Positions 7,163 to 15,795 of a stretch of DNA of 64,000 bases are shown in pieces. The position numbers and the translations under genes are program-made. The first letter of the stretch is position 1; the number at the start of each line of letters is the position of its first letter. The stretch is from Clostridia bacterium. GTDB taxonomy: Bacteria > Bacillota > Clostridia > Christensenellales > Aristaeellaceae. Below the pieces are notes generated by a model. The model was not told the origin of the DNA, did not search any database, and saw only the letters and a list, made by a program, of their open reading frames with translations. The DNA is taken from positions 1-64,000 of the forward strand of contig JAUMVG010000001.1 of NCBI GenBank assembly GCA_030530315.1, in the 5' to 3' direction.

Positions 7163-7474
7163 GTCATTACCTCCATCTGTCAGAAAAGTGATATGCGGTA
7201 ATTCAGGCAATGAAGTCTGTAAGCGCAGAAGCTGCTAAAACAGGTACATATATAGGGTTTCCAATGCCATTATAGCACAGATCACAGGGCGGATTCTTTG
7301 AATATCCAGACAACAATTAATGGTATTCAAACCTGTAAAAAAGCACCTTGGGAAATGTTGATATTCTGTTATTAATAGGCATTATTGTGGAAGAAAGCGC
7401 TTTGGCAATTCATTTAAAATGAAATTGTCAGTGGAGTATCTGCAAGGCCCAAGGACGAGGAGGGAGTGAGCGGC
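7163..7474. promoter_or_regulatory. Divergent promoter region with two palindromes
   Basis: This 312-bp AT-rich stretch has no gene and separates two divergent catabolic operons. On the minus strand an extended -10 (TGCTATAAT, around 7270-7278) can serve the propeller operon. On the plus side TTGATA (about 7353-7358) lies 17 bp before ATTATT. Two palindromes stand near the plus operon: AAAGCGCTTT (7394-7403), which resembles a LacI/CcpA-type operator core, and CAATTCATTTAAAATGAAATTG (about 7406-7427). No local LacI gene is in the window. Confidence 0.5.
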
Positions 7475-8515
7475 ATGAAAACGGCATACATCAAGGCACC
7501 GTTTCAGGTGGAGTTCCGGGAGGTACCCCTTCGGGAACTGAAGGACAACGAGCTGCTGGTTCGGGTGGAACTGTGCGGCATATGCGGCTCGGACATTCAC
7601 AGCGCGCGTTCCCAGGCGGTCGATTGGGAGACCTTCGGCCATGAGGTCGTGGGCGTCGTGGAGAAGATCGGCAGATCGGTCGTAAATGTAAAGGTGGGAG
7701 ACCGCGTGGTGCTGGAGAGCTCCACCTTCTGCCGCACCTGCGACGACTGCCGCAATGGGGATGTCTACCTGTGCAAGGACGGGCCGAACAACTTTTTCAC
7801 CGAGGAGCCGGGCGGCTTTTCCGAATACTTTATCGCCGCGATGGAGCAGGCGATCCCCCTGGACCCCGCGATCAACCCAAAGCACGCCGCGCTGGTGGAG
7901 CCGATGGGCGTCGCGATGGACCTGTTCAAGGTGGCGGACATTCACCTGAACGACGACGTGCTGGTCATCGGTCTGGGCGCCATCGGCCTGATGGCGCTGC
8001 GCATGGCGAAGCTGGCGGGCGCGCGCAACCTGTACGCCGCGGACATCGAGGCGGCCGGGAAGCGCTTTGAGGTCGCCAGGGCCTATGGCGCGACGGAGCT
8101 CATCAGGAGCGACAAGGTCAGCCTGGAGGCATGCCCCTTTCCCCGGGGAGGCGTGGACCGCGTGCTGGTGACCGCGCCGCCGTGGCTGATCCCGACCGCG
8201 CTGAAGACGCTGCGCTTCGGCGGCATCGCCGCGTATCTGGGCTTCGGCTACGGTCCCCGCAAGGACATCACCATCGACGCCAACGAGTTTCACCTGCGCA
8301 GGCTCCAGCTGCGCGCCTCCTACGCGGCGCCGGCGCTGTTCTTCCCGCGGTGCCTGGATCTGATCCGCAGCGGGATGATCGACTGCGAGCCGCTGATTAC
8401 CGACGTGAGGCCCATGGACCAGCTGGAGGCGGCCATTCGCAACCAGGCGGAGAACATAGGGGGATGCATCAAGACGCTGATGTACAATCCCTGCGGCAAG
8501 GCGCTGATAGAATAA
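7475..8515 (+). CDS. Zinc-dependent alcohol dehydrogenase (sorbitol/threonine dehydrogenase type)
   Basis: A 346-residue medium-chain dehydrogenase that oxidises a sugar or polyol hydroxyl with NAD(P). Catalytic zinc ligands are Cys37 (CGICGSD), His56 and Glu57 (GHE). The structural zinc lobe has Cys86, 89, 92 and 100. The Rossmann motif GLGAIG is at about 166-171. I chose ATG 7475 because AGGAGGG (7458-7464) lies 10 nt upstream. The GTG at 7466 is too close to it. It is the first gene of an eleven-gene operon. Its partner is probably the FucI-like isomerase product or substrate, which is an inference. Confidence 0.88.
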   Translation: MKTAYIKAPFQVEFREVPLRELKDNELLVRVELCGICGSDIHSARSQAVDWETFGHEVVGVVEKIGRSVVNVKVGDRVVLESSTFCRTCDDCRNGDVYLCKDGPNNFFTEEPGGFSEYFIAAMEQAIPLDPAINPKHAALVEPMGVAMDLFKVADIHLNDDVLVIGLGAIGLMALRMAKLAGARNLYAADIEAAGKRFEVARAYGATELIRSDKVSLEACPFPRGGVDRVLVTAPPWLIPTALKTLRFGGIAAYLGFGYGPRKDITIDANEFHLRRLQLRASYAAPALFFPRCLDLIRSGMIDCEPLITDVRPMDQLEAAIRNQAENIGGCIKTLMYNPCGKALIE

Positions 8516-8548
8516 AAAAGATCAATTCATGAAAGGCAGGTGTGCGCT

Positions 8549-9946
8549 GTGAACATCAACAGAGAGCTTGTACTGGGGTACGCGCCGGTGCGCCGGGACG
8601 TCTTCCCGGACCCCAAGGACGCCATCGCGCAGCGGGATCCCATCCGCACGCGGGTGGAGGAGATCCTCAATCGCATCGGGAATGTCCGGCTCGTGGACAT
8701 CGACTGGCTGAACGAGGAAAAGCTGCTGGTGGAGCATTCGGATGTGAAGCGGGTCGTGAAGCACTTCCAGCAGGAGGGCGTCGACGCGCTGTTCATTCCC
8801 CACTGCAACTTCGGCCAGGAGGAGGCCGTGGGACAGCTGGCCAAGGCGCTGAACGTGCCCGTGCTGCTGTGGGGACCGAGGGACGTGGCGCCGAAGGACT
8901 TCCTGCCGCGCCCGACCGACACGCAGTGCGGCCTGTTCGCCTCCGGCAAGGCGCTGCGGCGCTACGGCGTGCCGTTCACCTATATTGAAAACTGCTGGCT
9001 GGATTCCCCGGCGCTGGACAAGGGCATCGAGGACTTCATCCGGGTGGCCAATGTGGTGCGGTGCTTCCGGGGCATGCGCATCGGGCAAATCTGCGTGCGG
9101 CCCTGGCAATTCCTCACGGTCAAGGTGAACGAGAGCGAACTGCTGGAGAAGTTCGGCATCGAGGTCGAACCGATCAACGCGGTGGAGATCCTCGGCATGA
9201 TCGACGATGTGCTCGCCAGCCGGAAGGAAGAGATCGCGGAGGTGGTGAAGGACTTCACCTGCCGCTCCGACTGCTGCGCCCAGACCCAGGACGCCATGGA
9301 GAAGATGGCGGCGCTGCAGATCGCCTTCCTGGACCTGGTCAGGAAATACGACCTGACGGGCATCGCCACCGAGTGCTGGGACCTGTTTGAAAAGAACTAT
9401 GGCGTCAGGACCTGTGTGATCATGGGCAACCTGAGCGAGATGGGCATCCCGGTGGTGTGCGAGACGGACATCCACGGCGTGATCGGCGCGGCGATGGCCG
9501 CGGCGGCGGCGCGCGGCGATTCCTGCATCTTCCTGGCGGACATCACCCAGCGCCATCCGACGAACGAAAACGCCGAGCTGCTGTGGCACTGCGGGCCGTT
9601 CCCGCGGGCGCTGGCCAAGGAATCCAGCCATCCGTCCCTCGTCAGCTGGCACGGACAGTGGGAGCTGAAGGAGGGCGACATCACCCTCTGCCGGTTCGAC
9701 ATGGTGGAGACCGGGAAATACGCGCTGTTCGCGGATCACTGCCACACCACGGACGGCCCCGTGACCCACGGCACCTATGTGTGGGTCGAGGTGGACGACT
9801 GGATCAAGTGGGAGCGCAAGTTCGTGGAGGGCCCGTACATCCATCACGTCGCGGGCATCTATGGCAAGTACGCGCCGATCCTGAAGGAAGCGTGCAAATA
9901 CCTGAACGGCGTGACCTACGATTGCGCGGACAGGGAAATATTCTGA
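8549..9946 (+). CDS. L-fucose/D-arabinose isomerase-like protein
   Basis: A 465-residue protein of the L-fucose isomerase superfamily, which interconverts aldoses and ketoses with Mn2+. The N-terminal domain has CNFGQEEAVGQLA and the VLLWGPRD strand. The C-terminal active-site half has ETDIHGVIGAAM, in which Glu and Asp are candidate metal ligands, and DHCHTTDGP with His residues near the end. It is shorter than canonical FucI (about 590), as in many uncharacterised relatives. GTG 8549 is preferred because AAAGGCAGG ends 8 nt upstream. The gene stands 21 nt before a class II aldolase and two genes before a PfkB kinase, so it likely starts a ketose-phosphate route. Confidence 0.78.
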   Translation: MNINRELVLGYAPVRRDVFPDPKDAIAQRDPIRTRVEEILNRIGNVRLVDIDWLNEEKLLVEHSDVKRVVKHFQQEGVDALFIPHCNFGQEEAVGQLAKALNVPVLLWGPRDVAPKDFLPRPTDTQCGLFASGKALRRYGVPFTYIENCWLDSPALDKGIEDFIRVANVVRCFRGMRIGQICVRPWQFLTVKVNESELLEKFGIEVEPINAVEILGMIDDVLASRKEEIAEVVKDFTCRSDCCAQTQDAMEKMAALQIAFLDLVRKYDLTGIATECWDLFEKNYGVRTCVIMGNLSEMGIPVVCETDIHGVIGAAMAAAAARGDSCIFLADITQRHPTNENAELLWHCGPFPRALAKESSHPSLVSWHGQWELKEGDITLCRFDMVETGKYALFADHCHTTDGPVTHGTYVWVEVDDWIKWERKFVEGPYIHHVAGIYGKYAPILKEACKYLNGVTYDCADREIF

Positions 9947-9967
9947 TAAAGCGAGGAGGAGACGTTT

Positions 9968-10816
9968 ATGGCACTGGCATTGGTATCGGATATGCTGCGC
10001 GAGGCCGACAAGCGGCACGCGGGCATCGTAGGCTTCAACACCTTCAATTATGAAGAGGTGGAATGGATCATCGAGGCGGCGGAGGCGGAGCAGGTTCCCG
10101 CCATCATCATGCTGCACCCGGATATGGCCTATTTCTCCAACATCTCCTTCGAGGCCCACGCCCAGATGACCAAGGTGCTGGCCGAGCGCGTATCGGTGCC
10201 CATCGGCCTGCACCTGGACCACTGCGAGGATTTCAACGAGATCATGCACGCGATCAAGGCCGGGTTCACCTCGGTCATGATCGACGGCAGCAAGCTGCCC
10301 TTCGAGGAGAACGTGGCCATCACCCGCAAGGTGGTGGACGTGGCCCACGCGATGGGCGTCTGCGTGGAGGGCGAGCTGGGCCGCATCGGACAGGCCGCCA
10401 ACCGGGAGGACTTCCTGAACGAGGACATCTACACCAAGGTGGAGGACGCGGTGGCCTTCGTGGAGCGCACCCAGGTGGATTCCCTGGCGGTGGCCATCGG
10501 CAGCGCCCACGGCTTCTACGTGGAGACCCCGCACCTGGCGCTGGACCGCCTGAAGGCCATCAACGACGCCATCGACACGCCGCTGGTGCTCCACGGCGGA
10601 TCGGGCATCCCCGACGACCAGATCACCATCGCGGGCCAGAACGGCGTCAACAAGCTGAACGTGGGCACCGAATACGGCCACCTGCTGTATACGAACACGC
10701 GCAAGATCATGGAGGAGGGCCTCTCCCCGCGGGAGGACTGGATGTGGTGCATGGGCGCGCTGAAGCCCGTGATGATCGAATACCTGCGCAGGAAGCTGCA
10801 TGCCCTGAGCTATTGA
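9968..10816 (+). CDS. Class II ketose-bisphosphate aldolase (GatY/KbaY/Fba family)
   Basis: A 282-residue zinc aldolase that cleaves a ketose-1-phosphate or bisphosphate into dihydroxyacetone phosphate and an aldehyde. Family residues are all visible: Asp84 and His85 (HLDHC), Glu134/136 (VEGELG), His181 (GSAHGFY), and His209 with the phosphate-binding GGSG (LHGGSGIPD). An AGGAGG site precedes the ATG. Its position between isomerase and kinase genes argues for sugar catabolism rather than glycolysis. It may be specific for tagatose-, fructose- or another ketose phosphate. Confidence 0.9.
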   Translation: MALALVSDMLREADKRHAGIVGFNTFNYEEVEWIIEAAEAEQVPAIIMLHPDMAYFSNISFEAHAQMTKVLAERVSVPIGLHLDHCEDFNEIMHAIKAGFTSVMIDGSKLPFEENVAITRKVVDVAHAMGVCVEGELGRIGQAANREDFLNEDIYTKVEDAVAFVERTQVDSLAVAIGSAHGFYVETPHLALDRLKAINDAIDTPLVLHGGSGIPDDQITIAGQNGVNKLNVGTEYGHLLYTNTRKIMEEGLSPREDWMWCMGALKPVMIEYLRRKLHALSY

Positions 10817-10832
10817 TCGGAGGCGCGCGCGG

Positions 10833-11819
10833 ATGAAGAGAATACTTGGCATCGGCGACCCGTGCATGGACTTCCTGGCCTTCGCCGATGAACTGCCCGG
10901 CTATGACAAGCAGGTGCACCTGCAGGAGTATGGCTGGCAGGGCGGCGGCAAGGTGGCCACGGCCATGGCGGCGGTGGGAAGGCTCGGCGGACAGGCGGCC
11001 CTGATCGGCGGCGTGGGCGAGGATGCCTTCGGGCGATTCTGCGTCGCGGACCTGAAGCGCAACGGCGTCGATACCCAGGGCGTCTTCGTGGACCCCGGAA
11101 AGGGCACCGAGTTCTGCATCTGCATCTCCGAACCCGTCCACATGAGCCGCTGTCTGATCTACAAGCGCGGCGGCGCCCGGGACATCGCGGTGGGCGACCT
11201 GAAGGATGAGCTCTTCGCGCAGGCGGACTTTGTCCACCTGCCCTACATGAGCGCCGACGAGGTGCCCCACATGGCGGAGGTCATGCGCACGGCGGCCCGG
11301 CTGGCCCGCGCCAACGGCGCCCGTGTGAGCGTCGATCTGGACTTCATGCCCCAGGACGACGGGGATTTTCAGCTGACGGACATCGTCGCCGCCTCCGAGG
11401 CATTCTACCGGAAGCGCTTCGGCGACAGCGAGGACTATGAGGCCGCCTGCCGGGAGATGCTGGCGCTGGGCGTCAAGCAGATCGTGTTTACCCTGGGCCC
11501 CAAGGGAAGCGTCGGCATGTCGGAGGACGAGCCGTTCTTCCACGCGCCGGGCTACAAGGTGCCGGTGATGGATACCACCGGCGCGGGGGACGTGTTCCAC
11601 GGGGCGCTGCTGTATGGACTGGCTCAGGACTGGACGCTGCGGGACGCCGCCCAATTCGCGAACGCCGTGGCGGCGATCAAGTGCACGCGCCTGGGCGGCC
11701 GCGCCGGCATTCCGGACAGCGCGGTGACGGCGCGCTTCATGGAGACCGGAGAGATCGACTTTGCCGATATCGACCGCCGCGTGGCGCTCTATCGGACCAA
11801 TTTCATGGGAGGCGAATGA
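10833..11819 (+). CDS. PfkB-family sugar kinase
   Basis: A 328-residue ribokinase-like kinase that phosphorylates a sugar or sugar acid with ATP. The N-terminal substrate-binding signature GWQGGGKVATAMAAVGRLGG (about 35-53) and the C-terminal signature DTTGAGDVFHG (about 247-257, catalytic Asp253) are intact. It follows the aldolase gene by 16 nt and almost touches the next gene, which starts at 11821. In this operon it most likely phosphorylates the ketose made by the FucI-like isomerase before aldol cleavage. That order is an inference. Confidence 0.9.
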   Translation: MKRILGIGDPCMDFLAFADELPGYDKQVHLQEYGWQGGGKVATAMAAVGRLGGQAALIGGVGEDAFGRFCVADLKRNGVDTQGVFVDPGKGTEFCICISEPVHMSRCLIYKRGGARDIAVGDLKDELFAQADFVHLPYMSADEVPHMAEVMRTAARLARANGARVSVDLDFMPQDDGDFQLTDIVAASEAFYRKRFGDSEDYEAACREMLALGVKQIVFTLGPKGSVGMSEDEPFFHAPGYKVPVMDTTGAGDVFHGALLYGLAQDWTLRDAAQFANAVAAIKCTRLGGRAGIPDSAVTARFMETGEIDFADIDRRVALYRTNFMGGE

Positions 11820-11820
11820 C

Positions 11821-12912
11821 GTGAATCGGGAATTCCAGGCGAAGAAGGAGCGGCTGGACCGCTATCTGGCGCAGGCGGGGTTTGACGGCGTGCTGTTTTC
11901 CCTGAAGGCCAACCAGGCCTGGCTGACCTGCGGCGGCTCCTGCTGGGTGGGCAAGGACAGCCCCTACGGGTCCGTGGACCTGGCCTATATCGGCGGGCGC
12001 GGCTACATGTTTGCCGCGGCGAACGAGCGCGCGCGCACCCACGACGAGGAACTGAAGGATCTTGATTTTGAGATCGTAGAATACCCCTGGTACGCGAACA
12101 AGGCGGAATCCATTTTGAAGACCCTGGCGGGCAAGCGGATCTGCAGCGATACCGGCGCTTTCGGCACGGACAATCGCGCCGCCGAGCTGCTGAGGCTGCG
12201 GTATTCCCTGCTGCCCGAGGAGATCGAGCGGGCCCGCAGGCTCGGCGCGGACTGTGCCAGGGCGATGGATGAGACCTGCCGCGAGATCCAGCCCGGGGAC
12301 ACCGAGCACGAGGTGTCCGCACGCATCACCGAAAAGCTGATGCGCAAGGGCATCAACGCGCCCTGCTGTCTGGTGGCGGCGGACGAGCGCATCGCGCTCT
12401 ACCGGCATCCGATCCCGACCTTCAAGAAGGTCGGGAAGATGTGCATGGTGGTCATCTGCGGCGTGCGGGATGGGCTGGTCATGTCGATGACCCGCCTGGT
12501 CTCCTTCGGCCCCATCAGCGACGACCTGCGCCGGCGGCATTTGGCGTGCGCGAAGGTGGACGCGCGGTACATGGAGCGCACGGCGATCGGTGCCAACGCG
12601 GGGGACGTGTTCCGCGCCGGCATCGAGGCCTATGGGGAGTTCGGATATCCCGAGGACTGGAAGTGCCACCATCAGGGCGGTTCCGCGGGCTACGACTCCC
12701 GGGATTACACCTGCACCTTTGAGACGGACGAGACCATCGTTGAGAACCAGCTGTTCGCCTGGAACCCGACGATCACCGGCACGAAGGTCGAGGACACGTT
12801 CCTGCTGACCGCCGGTGGGCGGGAGATCCTGACGGAGATCCCGGGCTGGCCGATGATCGAGGTCGAGACCTCCGTCGGAACGCTGCGCCGTCCTGATATT
12901 CTGATTCGCTGA
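11821..12912 (+). CDS. M24/creatinase-like protein lacking canonical metal ligands
   Basis: A 363-residue two-domain protein with a creatinase N-domain and a C-terminal pita-bread fold (from about residue 135). Metallopeptidases of this fold need Asp, Asp, His, Glu, Glu. Here the first Asp position is Ile212 (VVICG), the second is Ser222 (MSMTR), and the first Glu is Asn315 (AWNPTI). The His region (CHHQGG, 283-284) and the last Glu (VEDT, 324) remain. It is therefore unlikely to be a metal-dependent Xaa-Pro peptidase. Like creatinase, it may hydrolyse a small amidine or C-N compound, or it may be a lyase. The start is GTG 11821, since the preceding gene ends at 11819. All neighbours are sugar or sugar-acid enzymes. 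Confidence 0.75.
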   Translation: MNREFQAKKERLDRYLAQAGFDGVLFSLKANQAWLTCGGSCWVGKDSPYGSVDLAYIGGRGYMFAAANERARTHDEELKDLDFEIVEYPWYANKAESILKTLAGKRICSDTGAFGTDNRAAELLRLRYSLLPEEIERARRLGADCARAMDETCREIQPGDTEHEVSARITEKLMRKGINAPCCLVAADERIALYRHPIPTFKKVGKMCMVVICGVRDGLVMSMTRLVSFGPISDDLRRRHLACAKVDARYMERTAIGANAGDVFRAGIEAYGEFGYPEDWKCHHQGGSAGYDSRDYTCTFETDETIVENQLFAWNPTITGTKVEDTFLLTAGGREILTEIPGWPMIEVETSVGTLRRPDILIR

Positions 12913-12927
12913 GGGAGGAATGCACGA

Positions 12928-13713
12928 ATGGGAAACCTGAATCGCGTTAAGGAAAAGATCGCCAGGGGCGAGCCCGTCATCGGCGTGCACAGCCGCTGCT
13001 GTGACAGCGAGATGGTGGAGCTGATGGCCGCCTGCGGCAATGACTTTATCTGGATCGAGGGCGAGCACTCGTCCCTGGACAAGCAGAATTTCAAGATGCA
13101 CATCATGGCCGCCCAGGCCCGGGGCGCGGCGGCGTTCGTCCGCGTGCCCTGGAACGACCCGGTGCTGGTCAAGCCCATCCTGGAGATGGGTCCGGACGGC
13201 ATCGTATTCCCGATGGTGCGCACCGCCGACGAGGCGCGGCGCGCGGTGGAGGCCTGCCAGTATCCCCCCAAGGGCATCCGCGGCTTCGGCCCCCAGCGGG
13301 CGATGAACTTCGGCCTGATGTCCACCCCCGAATACCTGGCCCAGGCGGACGATTCCATCTGGAAGATCATTCAGATCGAGCACTGGGAGGCGGTGCAGAA
13401 CCTGGATGAGATCCTGGAGGTGCCTGGCGTGGACGCCATCGTGGTGGGCATGATGGACCTCTCCGGCTCCGTGAACAAGCTGGCACAGCTCAACGATCCC
13501 GAGGTCGTGGGGCTGATGGACGCTATTGCCGAGAAGGCGGCCCGGCACAACGTGCCGCTGGGCGTATCGATGTCCTACAATCCCGAGAAGATCCGCTATT
13601 GGATCGACAAGGGCATCAAGTGGATCACCGCCGGCGCGGATGTGGAATACATCTGCCAGGGCGCGAAGGATACGCTGGAGAAGGTCCGGGCGATGTTCGA
13701 TAATAAGAACTGA
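12928..13713 (+). CDS. HpcH/HpaI-family aldolase (2-keto-3-deoxy sugar acid type)
   Basis: A 261-residue metal-dependent class II aldolase that cleaves 2-keto-3-deoxy acids to pyruvate and an aldehyde. Key residues are His47 (EGEHSSLD), Arg72 (VRVPWND), and metal ligands Glu151 (QIEHWE) and Asp177 (MMDLSG). The closest functional types are 2-keto-3-deoxy-L-rhamnonate and 2-keto-3-deoxygalactarate aldolases. A GGGAGG site precedes the ATG. With the SMP-30 lactonase and dehydrogenases of the same operon it fits a non-phosphorylating sugar-acid route. No sugar-acid dehydratase is in the cluster. Confidence 0.87.
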   Translation: MGNLNRVKEKIARGEPVIGVHSRCCDSEMVELMAACGNDFIWIEGEHSSLDKQNFKMHIMAAQARGAAAFVRVPWNDPVLVKPILEMGPDGIVFPMVRTADEARRAVEACQYPPKGIRGFGPQRAMNFGLMSTPEYLAQADDSIWKIIQIEHWEAVQNLDEILEVPGVDAIVVGMMDLSGSVNKLAQLNDPEVVGLMDAIAEKAARHNVPLGVSMSYNPEKIRYWIDKGIKWITAGADVEYICQGAKDTLEKVRAMFDNKN

Positions 13714-13779
13714 TTCGAGGAATCGGCGCGGGATGGACGGGGCGTTCATCCTGCGCCGCGTTGCAGGAGGAGGACGCGT

Positions 13780-14739
13780 ATGCGCAAGATAGTGGTAACG
13801 GTACCGGTCTTTCACCTGCCGGAGTGCGAACAGGCCCGGCAGATGCTGAAGGACGCGGGGATCGAATATGTCTACTGCCCGGTGGGGGAGGACAACGAAG
13901 AACAGTTCAACGCGTGCATCGGCGAGGTGGAGGCGGCGATTGTCGCCAGCGAGCCCTGGGACGACGCGAAGCTGGCCCGGGCGAAGAACCTGAAGATCGT
14001 CTCCCGCTTCGGCACCGGCTACGATGCCGTAGATCTCGAGGCGGCCCGGAAGCGGGGCATCGACGTGACCAACACGCGGGTGAAGGAGATCATCGACGGC
14101 GTCGCGGAGCTGGCCATGGGCTTTATCATCTGTGCCCTGCGGGATATTCCCAGGCTGTGCGCCGAGGCGAAGCACCGCAACTGGATGGCCAGCAAGGGCA
14201 CGATCCTGGAGGGCAAGACGGTGGGCCTGCTGGGCTTTGGCGGCATCGCGCGGTCCCTGGCCAAGCGGCTGAAGGGATTTGACGTGAACATACTGGCCTA
14301 CGACATGTATCCGAACGCGGAGGCCGCCGAGGCGCTGGGCGTGACGCTGACGGACATGGACACCGTGCTGTCCCAGAGCGACATCGTGAGCCTGCACGTG
14401 CCCAGCAACGCCCAGACGCGCCACATCATGAACCGCGAGACCTTCGCGAAGATGAAGCCGACGGCCACCTTCATCAACACCGCGCGCGGCGCGCTGGTGG
14501 ACGAGCAGGCGCTGTATGAGGCGCTGCGGGACGGCGTGATCGCCCGGGCGGCCATCGACGTATTCGAGGAGGAGCCCACGAGCCCCTACAACCCGCTGTT
14601 CACGCTGGACAACTTCATCTGCACGCCCCACGTCGCGGGGAACTGCGGGGAGGCTATGTCCACCAATGCCGTCGCGGCGGTCCAGAACGTGATCGACCGC
14701 TTCGAGGGGCGCGAGCTGAAGACGCTGGTCAATCCGTGA
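13780..14739 (+). CDS. D-2-hydroxyacid dehydrogenase (phosphoglycerate dehydrogenase-like)
   Basis: A 319-residue NAD-dependent dehydrogenase. The Rossmann loop GFGGIA is at 152-157. Arg236 (NTARGAL), Glu265 (FEEEP) and His284 (TPHVAGN) form the catalytic set. It lacks the ACT domain of biosynthetic SerA, so a catabolic role in reducing or oxidising a 2-keto/2-hydroxy acid is more likely. It sits after the largest gap in the operon (66 nt), with AGGAGG close to the ATG. It is not closely related to the pair at 4136 and 61693. Confidence 0.87.
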   Translation: MRKIVVTVPVFHLPECEQARQMLKDAGIEYVYCPVGEDNEEQFNACIGEVEAAIVASEPWDDAKLARAKNLKIVSRFGTGYDAVDLEAARKRGIDVTNTRVKEIIDGVAELAMGFIICALRDIPRLCAEAKHRNWMASKGTILEGKTVGLLGFGGIARSLAKRLKGFDVNILAYDMYPNAEAAEALGVTLTDMDTVLSQSDIVSLHVPSNAQTRHIMNRETFAKMKPTATFINTARGALVDEQALYEALRDGVIARAAIDVFEEEPTSPYNPLFTLDNFICTPHVAGNCGEAMSTNAVAAVQNVIDRFEGRELKTLVNP

Positions 14740-14751
14740 GGAGGAACGGCC

Positions 14752-15777
14752 ATGAAGGCATTGTATACCGCAGGCCCGAAGCTCTTTGAACTGGCGGAAC
14801 GCCCGAAGCCCGTGCCGGCATCCGACGAGGTGCTGGTGCGCGTGCGCAGCGTTGCCATCTGCCATACGGACCTGAACATCAAAAACGGGCTCTCGCCCGC
14901 CGTGGTCTATCCCCGAATCCCCGGCCATGAGATCGCCGGGGTCGTGGAGGCCTGCGGCAGCGGCGTGAAGCACCTGAAGCCCGGGGACTTCGGCGCGCTG
15001 CAGACCATCATCGGCTGCGGCGGCTGTGTGCCCTGCCGCCTGGGACTGACCAATAACTGCGAGCACTTCGACGAGCTGGGCCTGAAGCGGGACGGCGGCT
15101 TCGCGGAATACTGCACCATTCCCGAAAAGAACTTCGTGAAGCTGGACCCGGCGACGGACCCGGACTGCGCCTGCCTGTCCGAGCCGCTGGCCAACGCGGT
15201 CTCCGCCGTGCGCCGCGCCGGCGTGAAGCCGCTGCACAGCGCCGTGGTGATCGGCCCCGGCCCCATCGGCCTGCTGGTGCTGGCGATGCTGCGCCTGAAC
15301 GGCCTGGACAACATCATACTGGCGGGCACCCGGGACGAGCGCCTCGCGCTGGGCAAGCGCTACGGCGCGTCCCACCTGGTGAACGTCCGCAAGTGCGATG
15401 CTGCGGACGCGATTCGAAACCAGCTGCTGGGCGGCCGGGGCGCGGACCTGGTGTTCGACTGCTCCGGAACCTCCAGCGGCTTCACGCTCAGCCTGGCGAC
15501 GGTGGCGCGCTTTGGCAAGATCATAATAGAGGGCCTCGTCCATCCCGACGACAGGGTGCCCTTCTCGCCGGGCATGCTGCCGGGCAACGCCAGCATCATC
15601 ACCGTGGAGGGCTGGCTGCCGGAGGACTTCCAGACCGCGGCGACGCTGATCGAGAACGGGCGCATCGACGTGGGCGGGCTGATCACCCATCGCATGCCGC
15701 TGACCCAGTGGCAGCGGGGCTTTGAACTGGCCGAGACCAAGGGCGAGGGCATCATCAAGGCGATACTGCATCCCTGA
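14752..15777 (+). CDS. Zinc-dependent alcohol dehydrogenase (second of the operon)
   Basis: A 341-residue medium-chain dehydrogenase. Catalytic zinc ligands are Cys37 (ICHTD), His59 and Glu60 (GHE). The structural zinc cysteines are 89, 92, 95 and 103. The nucleotide-binding motif GPGPIG is near 165-170. It starts 12 nt after the previous gene with a GAGGAGG site. It differs clearly from the dehydrogenase at 7475, so the two probably act on different intermediates, for example a polyol and an aldehyde or sugar lactol. The exact substrate is not readable. Confidence 0.87.
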   Translation: MKALYTAGPKLFELAERPKPVPASDEVLVRVRSVAICHTDLNIKNGLSPAVVYPRIPGHEIAGVVEACGSGVKHLKPGDFGALQTIIGCGGCVPCRLGLTNNCEHFDELGLKRDGGFAEYCTIPEKNFVKLDPATDPDCACLSEPLANAVSAVRRAGVKPLHSAVVIGPGPIGLLVLAMLRLNGLDNIILAGTRDERLALGKRYGASHLVNVRKCDAADAIRNQLLGGRGADLVFDCSGTSSGFTLSLATVARFGKIIIEGLVHPDDRVPFSPGMLPGNASIITVEGWLPEDFQTAATLIENGRIDVGGLITHRMPLTQWQRGFELAETKGEGIIKAILHP

Positions 15778-15795
15778 AGCGAGGAGGAATGAAGA

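Noticed and set aside
11821..12912. Annotation as an active Xaa-Pro aminopeptidase
   Set aside because: Three of the five metal ligands required by M24 metallopeptidases are replaced, so a peptidase label would overstate the evidence.
13780..14739. Annotation as biosynthetic phosphoglycerate dehydrogenase (serA)
   Set aside because: It is only 319 residues without an ACT regulatory domain and lies in a sugar catabolic operon, not next to serC or serB.
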